Positions 40,600-51,876 of a DNA stretch of 64,000 nt are shown here, piece by piece. The stretch lies in contig JAWQUS010000025.1 of the NCBI GenBank assembly GCA_036365455.1, positions 25,456,001 to 25,520,000 of the forward strand, written 5' to 3'. The notes under the pieces were generated by a model. That model had not been told where the DNA came from, did not search any database, and saw nothing but the letters and a program-made list of their open reading frames with translations. The stretch is from Macrosoma leucophasiata (taxonomy: Eukaryota > Arthropoda > Insecta > Lepidoptera > Hedylidae). The stretch's first letter is position 1. The number at the start of each line of letters is the position of its first letter. The position numbers and the translations under genes are program-made.

Positions 40600-40795
40600 G
40601 GTTGCCTAACTAGCATAGTCTGGCAATAGATGGCGCTACTGCTACCATAAAACAATGCAATAAATGTGAAGGAAAGATTTGACAAATCGGGCAGGACTTC
40701 AGTAGCTCAGTTGGAAGAGCGGCTGGACTAGATTCCCAGTGGCCGCGAGTTCGAGTCTCACCTGAAGTCAAATTTTTCTTTCCATTTTTCTTTAA
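40600..40795 (+). mobile_element. SINE family T, about 195 bp
   Basis: Same unit as 25749-25950: ggttgcctaactagcatag, atagatggcgct, gacaaatcgggcagg, tRNA-like part 40696-40768 with a perfect ACTTCAG/CTGAAGT acceptor stem, then tttttctttccatttttctt. One base shorter in the variable region (cagtggccgcg). Confidence 0.65.
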
Positions 40796-40809
40796 AATAT
40801 ATTTCACAA

Positions 40810-41752
40810 GCATGTGTTAATGCGAAATAATATAAAACAAATACTATCATATTACTAAACTAAGTCACATAAAACTGTGGATTTTAAATTACGTATTCTA
40901 TAGTTTGTTTAGAACCTTTTAGTAATAACATTTCAATTCTTTAACGACTATTGATCCTTACAAACGCACGCCTTTTCAAGCGAAACTCATCACTATCGCC
41001 AATCAGCAAATGCACGTTCCCAAGAACTGAAAAACGTGCACGCGATACACTAATCACGTATCTTTCACTCGCATAAATGGATTCGCTTCGTGTTCTGTGT
41101 AACGCTCTCTGTTTACTGGTTTTCAGATTCGATTCGTAAAGCATTTTTGTGATGCGTTGACTCACTTTTTGGTATTGTTTGAAAATGGAAAAATTTAGTT
41201 CGCATTGATGGTAAATGAAACTTAAAACATAGAAGTGAGAGAATTTCCGTGTAGATTCTTTGTAACTCTAGATTAGATAGTAAAATGAGCAGGGCGCTAA
41301 ACACTAAGCGCTCTGCAAATTGCCTTGTATTCGTATACACCAACGAATACATTCACCTACTAGAGTAATTATTGTCTCTTCTGATATGAAACACTACCAT
41401 ATTATTATACTGTACTCCCTAATTTTCTAAATTAATATACTTGACAGTGTCGTGTCCTTATTTAATGATAATGTTTCATTTATCGGAAAAAAAAACATTG
41501 AAGCGACTTTTAAGATATAAAGATATAAGCATTTTTGTGTTGCATTTACTCCATTGCAATTTACAAATGGTGGACTCACTTTTTAGAATTGCGTGATGAT
41601 GGCAAGCATAGAGTTCACATTGATAGAAAGTTAAACTTTTGATATAGGAGTGAGAAAATTTCCGTTTTGATGGTTTGTTACACAATACAAAAATGTGCAC
41701 ATTTCCCTGTATTCGTAAACACCTACGAATATTTTCAGCACCAATTTGATTT
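40810..41752. other. Unassigned spacer with a diverged internal repeat
   Basis: Two segments (about 41145-41345 and 41520-41730) share the order ctcactttttag or tggt, ttcacattgatg or ttcgcattgatg, gtgagagaatttccgt or gtgagaaaatttccgt, and attcgta-acacc(a)acgaata. This suggests an old local duplication. No coding motif. Confidence 0.4.
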
Positions 41753-41774
41753 TAGGGTTCCGTAGTAAACAACG

Positions 41775-42043
41775 GACGGAGCTCGCGGGCGTAGGCACCA
41801 CCGCATTACCTGATTTACTTGCCGCTAAATGGTAGTGTTCAGCACTATCGTGTTCCGGTCAGGTGGTAATGTACGGCCCAGTAATTTCCGGCACAGAGGC
41901 ATAACACCTTAGGCCTCAAGAGTGGTAACGCATTTGCATTTTGACCTTGGTCTTTGTGAGGGTGTCTATAGGCTGCAGTCATCACTTAACATCAATGTGA
42001 ACTGCATGCTTGTTTGCCACTTCAATTACATAAAAAAAAAAAA
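41775..42043 (+). mobile_element. SINE-A, 5'-truncated
   Basis: Starts gacggagctcgcgggc, directly after a family D end (ttttagggttccgtagtaaa), and ends in an A-run. About 20 bp of the head are missing. Confidence 0.82.
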
Positions 42044-42602
42044 TACATTCGCCTATTTTGTGGCTCTCTTTGTGATACGCAATTCTTACCTCTTCTGACA
42101 AGAAATACTACCATAATATTATTACGGACCAACAGGCCTTAAAACGTTTCTGAACTTTTATTTGAGAGTCCAACTTACACCTGGCTTGAGTCTCTTCTAA
42201 GATATCAAAGCCATACCAGCTTTTAGGGTACCTACTGATATATATTTAACAGAATAAGCGTCATCCTCTTGCAAGTAGCTAACACAAAAATCTGAAGAGC
42301 CTAAAATCAATAAAAACCATTACCAGCAAGCCCTCAATTTCGAAGGCGTCGATCCCAAAAAGATTTAAAGCTAAGCTCCGTGAAAATATGGTCAGCGAAA
42401 TTTAAATTTTCATTTTACACAAATTTTCACACTTCGCAAGGATAGATACGGTCATTTGAGCGCAAAGGATCGGATTGTGAGGCAATGTGTCGGGTGGCGA
42501 CCGGAAATTAAAATATTCTAGAAGGTTTCAAAAGACCTTGTCATTTGGAATTTTAAGAAAAATCGTCATTGTACTATTAAAATGCTTAGTTTTACGATTT
42601 AA

Positions 42603-42800
42603 CGTTACGTAAATTCACGCTTGTAATCCCTGAAAGGTTTGGCAGAAGTAAATGCTGCATTCAAGTACACACGCAAACACCCATGATTTGACGGTAACGT
42701 TTTGCCCCATGGAACCTGTTGCCATTTCCGGGCACATTACCAATCTCAGAGGCATTGGGAAACTTTCAGAAAAAGGAAAAATCCCAATAGAACAAAAAAA
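42603..42800 (-). mobile_element. SINE family C, headless and diverged
   Basis: Carries the complement of the 3' end (cttgtaatccctgaaagg) and the body (ccatttccgggcacattacc, cagaaaaaggaaaaatccc) but stops before the tRNA head. Confidence 0.6.
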
Positions 42801-42862
42801 ATCTCTGATCGAAATTCATTTCATTGTGAAAGTAAATAATTCACATGGAGCATAATAACAGG

Positions 42863-43160
42863 CATAGAGAAACACGGGCCACAGGCGGACCGGAGGGGAG
42901 TAGTCATATGCAGGCTTTCCCCTCTGTCAAAATGCAAGCCCAAATGGTCCTATGCCTGTTACCCAGATATTTAAATGTGTGCGTGAAATTGTTTATGTAT
43001 TTTGTCAGTCAAAGTTTCGCAGTAATAGACGATTTTTGTAGTGTGTTTGTGTGTGACGTATTTCCCCCCGCAAAAATGACAGACTGTTTTGCATCGGTAA
43101 TAAACGTTATGGCTACTCCCCTCCGGTCCGCCGCGACCAGTGCGCCGAGTTGCTCTATGA
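42863..43160. mobile_element. GC-rich-ended foldback element (copy 1 of 2)
   Basis: The ends are inverted: catagagaaacacgggcc and gcggaccggaggggagtag at the left, ctactcccctccggtccgcc and gagttgctctatga at the right. The interior includes ttgtttatgtattttgtcag and ttttgcatcggtaataaacg. Copy 2 at 63022-63316 is in the opposite orientation. Non-coding, MITE-like. A target duplication is not clear. Confidence 0.65.
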
Positions 43161-43611
43161 TATAAAGTAATTATTGTCTCTTTAACCTGTGTAGGTATAT
43201 ATATTTTGTATGTGAACCATTAGAGGGAACATAATTTCCTCGTGTTTCGTTCTCACAAAAAAAAATATCTTAACTCGTCGAATCGATTGATTTCCATATT
43301 CAAAATAAGTTTCAAGGCCACTAATTAGTTTTACAAATTTTATCAGACCTTCCCACACGCAATTTAATTTGGTTTATATTAAAAAAGTTATAATTTATCA
43401 ACAAAGTTAAGATATTTTGACGTAAAGTTGTGAAATTAATTCAGGTACGCTCATTCCTTTACAGGATTAAGTGGAGGGTTCGGAAAAATCCATTTCGTTA
43501 TCAATCAATGTCGTTCTACTGATAGAGTTGTTAGATTATTCATTTTATTGAGAGAATCATAATTCATTTAAAACTTGTGATCACTCTGTACGTCTAAGAT
43601 TGGGACATGTT
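43161..43611. other. Unassigned spacer
   Basis: Nothing recognised. Short A-runs only. Confidence 0.4.
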
Positions 43612-43842
43612 AATGCTTTTATGTCATGAAGGTGGCAATTAAACGTGCAGTTCACATTGATGTTAGGTGATGATTGCAGACTATAGACACCCACAAAAAG
43701 ACCAGTGGCCAAAATGCAGATGCGTTTCCACTCCCGAGACTGTAGTTGTTTTGTCTCTGTGATAGTTATCACGGGGCCATAACGTACATACGGGGGAGGG
43801 GGGGGGGGGGGTTTAATACCATCTAACCGAAAGACGATAGAA
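43612..43842 (-). mobile_element. SINE-A, diverged, with G-run
   Basis: Minus-strand copy from atgtcatgaaggtggcaat to ctaaccgaaagacgatag, lacking the head. Between the ccataacgtacat and taataccatctaaccg blocks it carries a G-run of about 19 bases broken by one A. Confidence 0.65.
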
Positions 43843-43854
43843 GAGAATTCCTAC

Positions 43855-44032
43855 TAATATTATAAATGCGAAAGTAACTCTGTCTGTCTGTCAGTCTGTC
43901 TGTTACCTTTTCACGTCCAAACGACTGAACCGATTTTAATGAAATTTGGTGCAGAGATAGACCTGACTTTGAGAAAGAACATAGGCTTCCTTTCAACATC
44001 CACGCGGGCGAAGCCGTGGGCAACAGCTAGTA
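43855..44032 (+). repeat. Dispersed repeat family H
   Basis: Second copy of 12829-13008, here with its intact start (actaatattataaatgcg). Ends gggcaacagctagtatg. The intact start shows what the mariner at 11542 interrupted. Confidence 0.6.
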
Positions 44033-44261
44033 TGTAATAATACCATGTCTTGTATAGAATTAACACTTCCCCTCCTCGCCCATTAGCCCCCTTGAGAGCC
44101 AGTTGGATAAACTTCAAAAGTGAGGTTGCGAGCGGGCGAGCAAGCGGTTAATTTTCAGTTAATTTGGTCACGTAGTCAGTGCGGAGACTTATTTAACGAT
44201 TGTTTTAGGTGATAAACCTACGCACTACTATTTATGTGTGCGCGTTCTAGGGTCTGTGAGA

Positions 44262-44590
44262 GGAGAAGATGGTTTGTATAGGATCCGGAAGTATGCCGAA
44301 ATTGAAGATCTCGTGGTACCTAACATCATCGGGGAGACCAAGGCACACCGACTTCGCTGGCTTGGCCACCTTGAGCGGATGGGGGAAAATCATGGAGTGA
44401 AGAAAGCGTACCTGGGCAGACCCACTGGACGTCACCCGGTCGGCCGGCCTCGATACCGCTAGATTAACATGGTTGAGGCAGACCTGTGCGAACTTCGGAT
44501 CCACGACTTGCCTGAAATCGCTCAAGATAGAAGAAGGTGGAATTATCACGTTTCGGAGGCCAAGACTCACTTTGGGTCGAAGTAAGTAAA
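44262..44590 (+). pseudogene. RTE-type LINE C-terminal end
   Basis: Encodes GLYRIRKYAEIEDLV, IIGETKAHRLRWLGHLERMG, AYLGRPTGRHPVGRPRYR, then a TAG stop at about 44460-44462, then VEADLCELRIHDL and SEAKTHFGSK. Longer relative of the 38439 fragment. 5'-truncated and with a stop, so inactive. Confidence 0.75.
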
Positions 44591-44619
44591 TATTGAAATG
44601 GTTTGACCGCCATTGTTCG

Positions 44620-44710
44620 GTTGGCTGACTGCACTTGCGGAAGAATTCTCTTCCAGAGAAGAAAATTCTTCCGGCAGTGGGCGGTTGGGTTGTCACATCC
44701 CAACACAATA
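44620..44710. repeat. Imperfect hairpin
   Basis: ttgcggaagaattctcttcc and agagaagaaaattcttccgg lie back to back and can pair into a stem with small bulges. The flanking ggttggctgactgca and cagtgggcggttggg add to the symmetry. No function is evident. Confidence 0.4.
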
Positions 44711-45947
44711 ACAGCTTAATTAAAAGGAAAAATAGAAGCGTATTTATAAAACCTCATTAAAATAGTATGTTTTTGATGAGGCTGTATAAATACGCTTTAA
44801 TTTAAATTGTTTTCTCAGCTTTCAGCATATTTTGCGAACACATTAAAATAATATTTACGACTCTATCTTTTAATATATATCTTATTATATCATATCAATA
44901 TATTATTATATCATATAAAAGTGAAAATGTGATTGGAAATAAATTTTAATGTGAAAATGAATTTATCATTCTGAAAGTTTAATTGAAAAGCAAATTTTAA
45001 TATTTCATATATAATGTTATTTCTGCTTTGAAATATTTATTCTCCATTCAGTCAAATATTTTTTTGTATAATTTTACAGCATAGTATTTAAATATTTCTC
45101 ATGTACCTATCCTACTTATGTCTTTGTTATTGTCTTATGTCATTGTATGTATGAATAATGTTAGTAATTAGATTAATAGATGAGATAAATAACTTAATGC
45201 CGATTGAACTAAAAATCACGCGTTTTAGTTTAAACTTTATTTTTTTTAAAATTAATGAAATTTGGCTGGGCCAGAAAATAGCAACTAAGTATTACTACAA
45301 CCTAATTTTAAGACCTTTATGTAGTACTTAGTTAGCAAATAAATGACTATGACTACTTATACTGCTTATTTACTTATACTTGCTGTGAGTGTAAGCGTAT
45401 TTTATTTTTAACCGAGTTCAAAAAACGAAAAGGTTCTTAATTCGGCCGGTTTTTTTTTTTTTTTAATGTATGTACGCGAATTTCGCCGAGATTTCTGAAC
45501 CGATTTACGTAATTCGTTTTTTGTTTGATGCGGAATAGTTTCGAATTGGTCCCATAAGAAATTGATTCAGATAGGCCCACCAGTTTTTATTTTATGAGCA
45601 TTCTTTTACTTACTTTCACCTCAGACTACAGGAATAAGAATAGACGGCGAGTTGTCATACAGTGCGTTGAATCGACTGTCGTCCTAGATAGTCCTAATGC
45701 GCATGTCAACAAGTGACAATGACACATTTACTAATCGACGACACAACACAGCTTAATTACTCCTTCGTGGATAACATTTTTTCATTTATTTCGTAAAGAC
45801 GTGTAATCATTTTGTATCGACACACCTAAACAATTTAAATTAGGTGTCTAATTGTCACGAACCTAAAAGAGTCAGATTTTACAAATTGAACAGATGTGAA
45901 CATTAATATAAATTGCAATGCAGCAATAAACTAAAAAATATTAAATA
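44711..45947. other. Spacer with one shared repeat block
   Basis: Very A+T-rich to about 45400. 45410-45700 (aaaacgaaaaggttcttaat, tttcgccgagatttctgaac, gacggcgagttgtcatacag) matches 61950-62280 in reverse, so it is a dispersed repeat of unknown class. No coding motif. Confidence 0.5.
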
Positions 45948-46411
45948 AATATAACTACGTTAAGAAAAACCGACTTCAAAACTGAAAAGTAACAAATAAT
46001 AAAGATTTAATTGTAATTATATACTACCTATTATTTATATGTGCTATTAACTAATAGGTTTGAAGTCGGTATCAAACCAAAATCACTAAAATAGGCATTT
46101 CATTGTATTAAAACGTAACTTCACGCCTGTTCTCCCCGAAGGGGTAGGCAGAGGTAAATACATGAATTCAAGCATACATGCAAACACCCATGAGTCGCTG
46201 GTTACGTTTTGTTCAGTGTATTAATTTGCTCGTATTCATATTTAAGTGATTAAAATATAATTATTTGTTTGTAAGGCTTGGCACCGACTTCAAACCTATT
46301 AGTAAATAAATAGCACATATAAATATATTAATAGGTAGTATTTAATTACAATTAAATCTTTATTATTTTTTACTTTTCAGTTTTGAAGTCAGTTTTTCTT
46401 AACGTTGTTAT
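45948..46411. repeat. Inverted repeat with family C piece in the loop
   Basis: Left arm about 45948-46072 (aaaaaccgacttcaaaactg to ggtttgaagtcggt). Right arm about 46289-46411 (accgacttcaaacctattag to tttcttaacgttgtta). The loop holds a SINE family C 3' end (46111-46210). A single right arm with the same preceding sequence is at 60178-60410. Confidence 0.65.
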
Positions 46412-47018
46412 GTATGTATGTATCTTCACGCCAGGTCCCTAACGGGGTAGGCAGAGAGTGTAGAGCGCCAGATATCCCGGTCCTGACATACCTCTCGTGC
46501 CTCGTCTACCTTCATCATTATCTTCATACATGCACGCCGATTCCTAAGACTTTTGACCCCACCATCAGACAGAACTCGACCTATTTGGTCATGGTAGGTC
46601 AGTCTTGGTCTTCCTGGGCCTCTGCAACCATCCACATTCGCATTGTATATCTGTTTAGTCATTCGCTCATTCGACATTCTTTCTATATACCCGAACCATC
46701 GGAGCATGCCTTTTTTCATTTTTATACCGATACTATCATTCACACAAAGTCTCTTTCTTACATCTTCATTACGAACGCGATCGGTGAGTGATACACCGCA
46801 GATCTTGCGCAAAGATCTCATCTCGACCGCGTTCAACTTACTTTCATGCTCTTTCCTGCATACCCAGCTTTCGCTTCCATATAAAAGCGTTGGAGTAAGT
46901 ACAGCATTATGTACGGCTAGTCGAGCTCGCTGGCTGAGATGTTTAGATTCTAGCAGCACACCCAACACTCCATTCACGCAATTCCCAGCAAGCACTCTTC
47001 TTTCTATGTCAGTGGTGT
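46412..47018 (-). pseudogene. RTE-type LINE 3' end, longest copy
   Basis: 607 bp flanked by acgttgttat (46402-46411) and acgtagttat (47019-47028), an imperfect 10-bp target duplication. The minus strand encodes about 189 residues open to a stop: LAGNCVNGVLG, LYGSESWVCRKEHESKLNAV, EMRSLRKICGVSLTDRVRNE, MLRWFGYIERMSNERMTKQ, GPGRPRLTYHDQIGRVLSDGG. YGSE.W, DR.RNE and W.G...RM are the C-terminal pattern of RTE-like elements. A (CATA)n tail follows on the minus strand. The catalytic polymerase part is missing. Confidence 0.82.
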
Positions 47019-47137
47019 ACGTAGTTATATTTATATTTATTTATTTTACTTAATAGATATTATTCATGCGAAAGTTTGTGAGTATGGATGGATGTTTGTT
47101 AGTCTACACGAAAAATCTACTGTGTGTTTTTAGACGG

Positions 47138-47199
47138 GAGTGATCATTTAACATCAATGTGAACTACAAGCTAGTAAGCCACATTCATCACATAAAAAA
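47138..47199 (+). mobile_element. SINE-A, extreme 3' end
   Basis: Only tcatttaacatcaatgtgaa to the A-run (47191-47199). Heavily 5'-truncated. Confidence 0.6.
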
Positions 47200-47266
47200 A
47201 ATATGTTTCACGCCATCAGCATGTATTTTTAAGACAACATTTTTAATTTTCCGTAACTAAACGGTA

Positions 47267-48380
47267 AAAACCGGTGAAGTATGTGTCAGGCCACGCGCGT
47301 TGTAGGTTTTTTCGTACAGAGGAAGAAAAAAAAAATTTTCTAAGGAGCTATTCGAAATTTTCGAATCAAATTCATTTGGTCGACTATTTCTCGCAAACCT
47401 GTAAAGCCAACTTAAGTGTGATAGTTTTCCTTTTAATTTCATTATATATGGCTACTATTGCCGTAACGTTTGAATTTCTTACAACAACCGTTTAGTTGGT
47501 ACGGGGAAGGACACTTGACTCTATCGAGAATTGGCCCTATGAAGCTTAATAAGTCACAAACCGTTAACTAAATCGAAAAATGATATTAGCACACCCATAA
47601 CGTTTTTAAAAGACCTATACAATAACATAAAAAACGAAAAATAAAAAAAATATCCGCTGTTTACTAGAACCCATACTAGGAGCTCCCCTAAATAAAAAAA
47701 CAATCATGGTTTTTATTCCACCACTTTGTCGGAGTAACAAAGATGTATGCTTGTGCCAATTTTCAAGTCTCTAATACTAAAAGTTATTGCACTAAACCGC
47801 GGATGGACAGACAGACAGACGGACATGGCGACACTATAGATAGATAGATAGATTAGATTTTATTGCAAACAATTCACAGTTCATGGTTAGTAATATGTAA
47901 AAACTTATGGTCTATGTTAGTAGTAGTTATATAAGTACCTGCTTAGTAAATTTTTTTGAATTACATAATTCATTAATAAATGCATCAATTGATTCTATCA
48001 CCAGTTTTTCTCAGATCATATTGGCCTTTGGAACTTTGCCGGTGAATGACAAAGAATGACTCTTTTTCTTTTCATTTTACTCTTTGTTATCAGTTTGTAA
48101 AGGGGAAAAGAGACATTCTACTGATATACTTTTTACATTAGTTTATGACATTTAGTTTTATCTTAGTGATATTCTTGACTTTACATATATTTTTTATCTT
48201 GTTTGACATGTATATCAATTGTTATTCGCTTTAATTTATTTTGTTTGTTTTTGACGTGTCATAAGAGGTGCCTGTCATCCTAAATGAATAAATGAGTTTC
48301 TGATTCTGATTCTGATTCACCCAGACAGTCGGGAAGGGTTCCTTATAAGGGTTCCTTGTTTACTACGGAACCCTAAAAAC
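47267..48380 (+). repeat. Family D repeat interrupted by a LINE tail
   Basis: Plus-strand family D from aaaaccggtgaagtatgtgt, through gccgtaacgtttgaatttct and a gacagacagacgg run, then cut at about 47835 and resumed at about 48330 with ccttgtttactacggaaccc. The insert is described separately. Confidence 0.65.
47836..48330 (+). mobile_element. CR1/L2-type LINE 3' end with TGATTC tail
   Basis: A block of about 490 bp inside family D, ending cctaaatgaataaatgag followed by three ttctgattc-type units. The same end is present in reverse at 19966. No protein motif, so probably 3' UTR only. A gatagatagata run lies at the left border. Confidence 0.5.
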
Positions 48381-48710
48381 GGGACCCTATTATTAAGCCT
48401 CCGCTGTCGATCTGTCCGTCTGTCTGTATCTGTATCTACAGGCTGTATATTATTATGCTTATAAAAAAGCGGAAGGTCACTCACTAGTCACAAAATTTCA
48501 GGCACTACAAGTGCTAGGAGTTTCATATTTTACAGGGTCCTTTTTAGGCCGCTGATGATATTTAATACGGAGTTTTGCGAAATCGGACCTTTCAGGGTCT
48601 GTTTTTGGGGTTGATAGGATGAATGAAACATGATACAGAAGGGTCGGTTTAAGGTAAAATGACCGCTTTTGCAACCCTATTGATTAGTTCCGTATTATTA
48701 TTAGTAACTA

Positions 48711-49019
48711 GCTGTGCCCGCGACTCCGTCCGCGTGAGAATGTATGATTGTTCAGCACTACCCGGACGAAGTCGAGGGCGCAGCTAGTATAAAGGTAGCC
48801 CAAGTTGCTCTTTATTACATCAGCTATCTGGCACTGAAAGTCGCGTCAAAATCGGTCCAGCCGCTCCCAAGATTAGCCGGAACAAACAGACAGACAGACA
48901 GACAAAAATTGTAAAAAATGTTGTTTTGGTATATGTACCGTTGGTGTAGACACATATGCATTTAGTAAAAAGCGATTATTTTAGTATTACAAACAGACAC
49001 TTCAATTTTATTTATTTGT
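48711..49019 (+). repeat. Dispersed repeat family G
   Basis: Starts aactagctgtgcccgcgac and ends cacttcaattttatttattt. Same structure as 36847-37181. Confidence 0.65.
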
Positions 49020-49340
49020 ACGAGAGATGTAATTGTACGATAGTAACACATGACCAAATTCGCTCTCGCTACACACGACGAAACATGCACGAGCGGACCG
49101 CATCGGACTTGATTAATAATAATTATCTCCGCCGGACTCCTCTACACACGAACAGATTTGGTTCGGAGCGTACCGAATCCGCTGTCCGCTGCGTACCAAA
49201 TCCGGACGTATGTTACTACTATAACATTGAATCCGTGCAAAGCCGAGGCGCGTCACCGAATAAGATCAAAACGTCAATTGGCATTTAATACGGATTTGAT
49301 GGCTTCAAAAAACAGCCAATGCAAATAATCTCACTCACTA
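49020..49340. other. Unassigned CpG-bearing block
   Basis: 49070-49260 is richer in CG dinucleotides than its surroundings. It repeats a phrase (gcgtaccgaatccgctg and gcgtaccaaatccggac) and contains gagcggaccgcatcgga. Open on the plus strand for 110 codons, but the translation resembles nothing known. Confidence 0.35.
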
Positions 49341-49490
49341 CATATATGTATGTATGTATCCTCACGCCAGGTCCCTAACGGGGTAGGCAGAGAGTGTAGA
49401 GCGCCAGATATCCCGGTCCTGACATACCTCCCGTGCCTCGTCTACCTTCATCATTCTCTTCATACATGCAAGCCGATTCCTAAGACATCC
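49341..49490 (-). mobile_element. RTE-type LINE 3' tail
   Basis: Minus-strand 3' end with (TATG)n at the left (49344-49358) and the gccaggtccctaacggggta block. Truncated at cgattcctaagac. Same family as 46412. Confidence 0.7.
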
Positions 49491-50116
49491 GGGATAAATT
49501 TAAAAAAGTTCATTGTCTACTCAGCCGATGTGGTAAAATGCATCGAGCACAATTAGACTGTTGCAAGCGATACTGAATCCAATATCGATGTTTTCTTCTT
49601 TTCCAATCGCCTGCTCAGTTGGGAGCGTATTTTGAGTATCGATAAAAAAAACGATTCGAATTATTATTTAGATATCATTATGTCTGACTAGCTGACCCAG
49701 CAAACTTCGTATTGCCTCAGAATGAAATAATGTGTCAAAGGTTTGATACATACGGACTATTTTTATGGAAAATTAAAATTGTGGTTTTTACTATTTTCAT
49801 TCATTTTCTTCATATTTTCTTTCCCTTTAAACCGTCCCTGGACTTCCAAAAATCATTCAAAACCAAAATTGGCCAAATCGGTCCAGTCGTTCTCGAGTCT
49901 TAGCGAGACTAACGAACAGCAACAGATTTTTTTATATTTAAGTATCGTAATATTGAATGTGACGATTCCATACATACATACGCTATACACACATAGTGTA
50001 TAATATGCATTCAACTGCAAACTCTGTAGTTTTATTATGTCTATCAAAAAAGTAAATATTGTAGTAAGTTTGCCACCTTCATTACATAAAAAAATATACA
50101 CAGTAATCGATATTGG
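49491..50116. other. Spacer with repeat-like block
   Basis: 49690-49920 (ctgacccagcaaacttcgta, gtccagtcgttctcgagtct) resembles the ends of other short Lepidoptera repeats and partly matches 2520-2600. 50069-50096 is a SINE-A 3' stub (gtttgccaccttcattacat). No gene. Confidence 0.4.
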
Positions 50117-50396
50117 ACTGGTGGTAGAGCTCCAGTTACGGAGCTCGCGGGCGTAGGCACCACCGCATTACCTAATATACTTGCCGCTAAATAGTATTGT
50201 TCAGGACTATCGTATTCCAGCCGGGTGGTCATGTACGGCCCTGTAATTTCCGGCACAGAAGCATAACACATTAGGCCTCAGGAGTGGTAACGGATATGCA
50301 TTTTGACTTTGGTCTTTGTGTGGGTGTCTATAGGCTGCAGTCATCACTTAAAATCAATGTGAACTGCATGCTTGTTTGCCACTTCCAGTACATACA
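50117..50396 (+). mobile_element. SINE-A, full length
   Basis: Complete from actggtggtagagctc to cttccagtacatac. The A-run has been lost. Several private changes (agccgggtggtcatg). Confidence 0.85.
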
Positions 50397-50484
50397 AAAT
50401 ATGTTGAAGAATAAATTTAATATTATGTACAGTCTTGCTTGAATGACAGACTTAATTAAGTTATCTATCTCTTGCTGCGCAATA

Positions 50485-50550
50485 GGACAAAGGTCAGAGG
50501 AAAATGTCCCAACAGGACAAAGGTCAGAAGAAAATGTCCCCAAGGCAGAA
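50485..50550 (+). repeat. Two-unit tandem repeat of 30 bp
   Basis: The phrase aacaggacaaaggtcagarg then aaaatgtccc occurs twice in direct succession (about 50487-50511 and 50511-50541). A small local duplication, no function inferred. Confidence 0.55.
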
Positions 50551-50737
50551 AAGACAAAAAATAGAACAACGCCTAATGCTGCAATTAATTTTGAAAGTAA
50601 GTATTGGACGAGCAACGTAATTGTGTTTTTAAGGAAAAGCTATACATGTTTAATTTAAACATATTACCAGTTGACAAGATTTATTAAGAGTCGAAATTTG
50701 TTAGAATGTGTGACTTCCGATTACAAATTATATTTTT

Positions 50738-51021
50738 ACTGGTGGTAGAGCTCCAGTGACGGAGCTCGCGGGCGTAGGCACAACCGCATTACCTAATATG
50801 CTTGCCGCTAAATGTTAGTGTTCAGCACTATCGTGTTCCGATCAGATGGTAATGTACGGCCCTGTAATTTCCAGCACAGAGGCATAACATCTAATGCCTC
50901 AGGAGTGGCAGCGCATCTGCATTTTGACCTCTGGTCATTGTGTGGGTGTCTATAGGCTGCAGTCATCACTTAACATCAATGTGAACTGCATGCTTGTTTG
51001 CCACTTTTATTACATAAAAAA
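50738..51021 (+). mobile_element. SINE-A, full length
   Basis: Complete from actggtgg to attacataaaaaaa. Shares ggcagcgcatctg and tggtcattgtgtggg with the 21192 copy. Confidence 0.87.
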
Positions 51022-51237
51022 ACGCTATTTTAGAGTCACTACAAGTTAAATCAATATACATTTTTTATATGACTCATCTCTTGAGATCGTAAATCATACA
51101 AAACCTATCTTCACACCAAATCACTACGTGGTAAACAGAGTCTACCAATCTTGTGCCTTTACAAGCTTGAAACGTTTTTTTTACGACGAAATTCTTATTT
51201 TACTTATTTTTTACATAAGAAATACGTGTTTTCCAGA

Positions 51238-51480
51238 CCTCCCCCCAAAAAGGGGAGAGACTCGTGCCCAACCGTAGGACGTATAATGGTTACGTTTTGG
51301 CCCATGTAACAGGTGGGCCTGTTGCCATCTCCGGGCACATTACCAAACTCCGCGGTACTGGAAAGCTTCCAAAAAATGAAAAAATCCCTGTAGAACCAGA
51401 GATAAAGGATTTTAAACCGTTATCTCTGATAGCCCCTGACCCGGGAATCGAACCCAGGACCTCCAGCGTAGTAGTGGTGG
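51238..51480 (-). repeat. Family E stub fused to SINE family C
   Basis: 51238-51286 is the end of family E (ccccaaaaaggggagagact). SINE family C (minus) follows without a gap: ggttacgttttggcccatgt through the tRNA-like head (cgaacccaggacctccagcg, complement of the B box). Family C lacks its own 3' end here, so the joint is a chimera. Confidence 0.65.
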
Positions 51481-51489
51481 AAACTCTTA

Positions 51490-51687
51490 TTGACGTGACA
51501 ACGTCTTAAATTAGGTTGCGGCTCGGAGTCACTCATGAAAAAATGTAACGCCCGGTAACGTAACGATGAGTCACCGAACGAGAGAGAGGCCTGCCGGACC
51601 GGCGAATGCCTTTCTACCGAGAAAAAGACGTTGTCACGTAAAATCTTCGCCCGTAAAACCGACTTTACAGGCAACCAGTTTTTTTTT
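51490..51687. repeat. Unassigned conserved element (copy 2 of 2)
   Basis: Almost identical to 23305-23502 over its whole length, including the T-run at the right end. Here it follows the truncated tRNA head of a SINE family C. Its left edge, ttgacgtgacaacgtctt, is the same in both copies, so both edges are sharp. Confidence 0.65.
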
Positions 51688-51876
51688 AGTACATTCAACT
51701 TATTTTTTACATAACAAATAGGTGTACATTGGTATGTGTTTTCCAAAGAAAATTAAGACTTTTGATACGATATTTATGAAACAAAGTAACTTTTTTATGT
51801 AACGAAGCTGGTAAATAAATTTGTTTGCATCTTGACCTCTGGTTCTTGTGTAGATGTTTAAGGGTATTTTTTTAAT

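Noticed and set aside
42845..43165. 106-codon open frame
   Set aside because: It covers the GC-rich-ended foldback element, and the second copy of that element does not keep the frame.
43792..43814. G-run as a regulatory G-quadruplex
   Set aside because: A near-uniform G homopolymer in a decayed SINE is more simply explained by slippage. Nothing nearby would be regulated.
48956..49288. 110-codon frame as a host exon
   Set aside because: The first part is a family G repeat and the rest has no recognisable domain. Not supportable without homology evidence.
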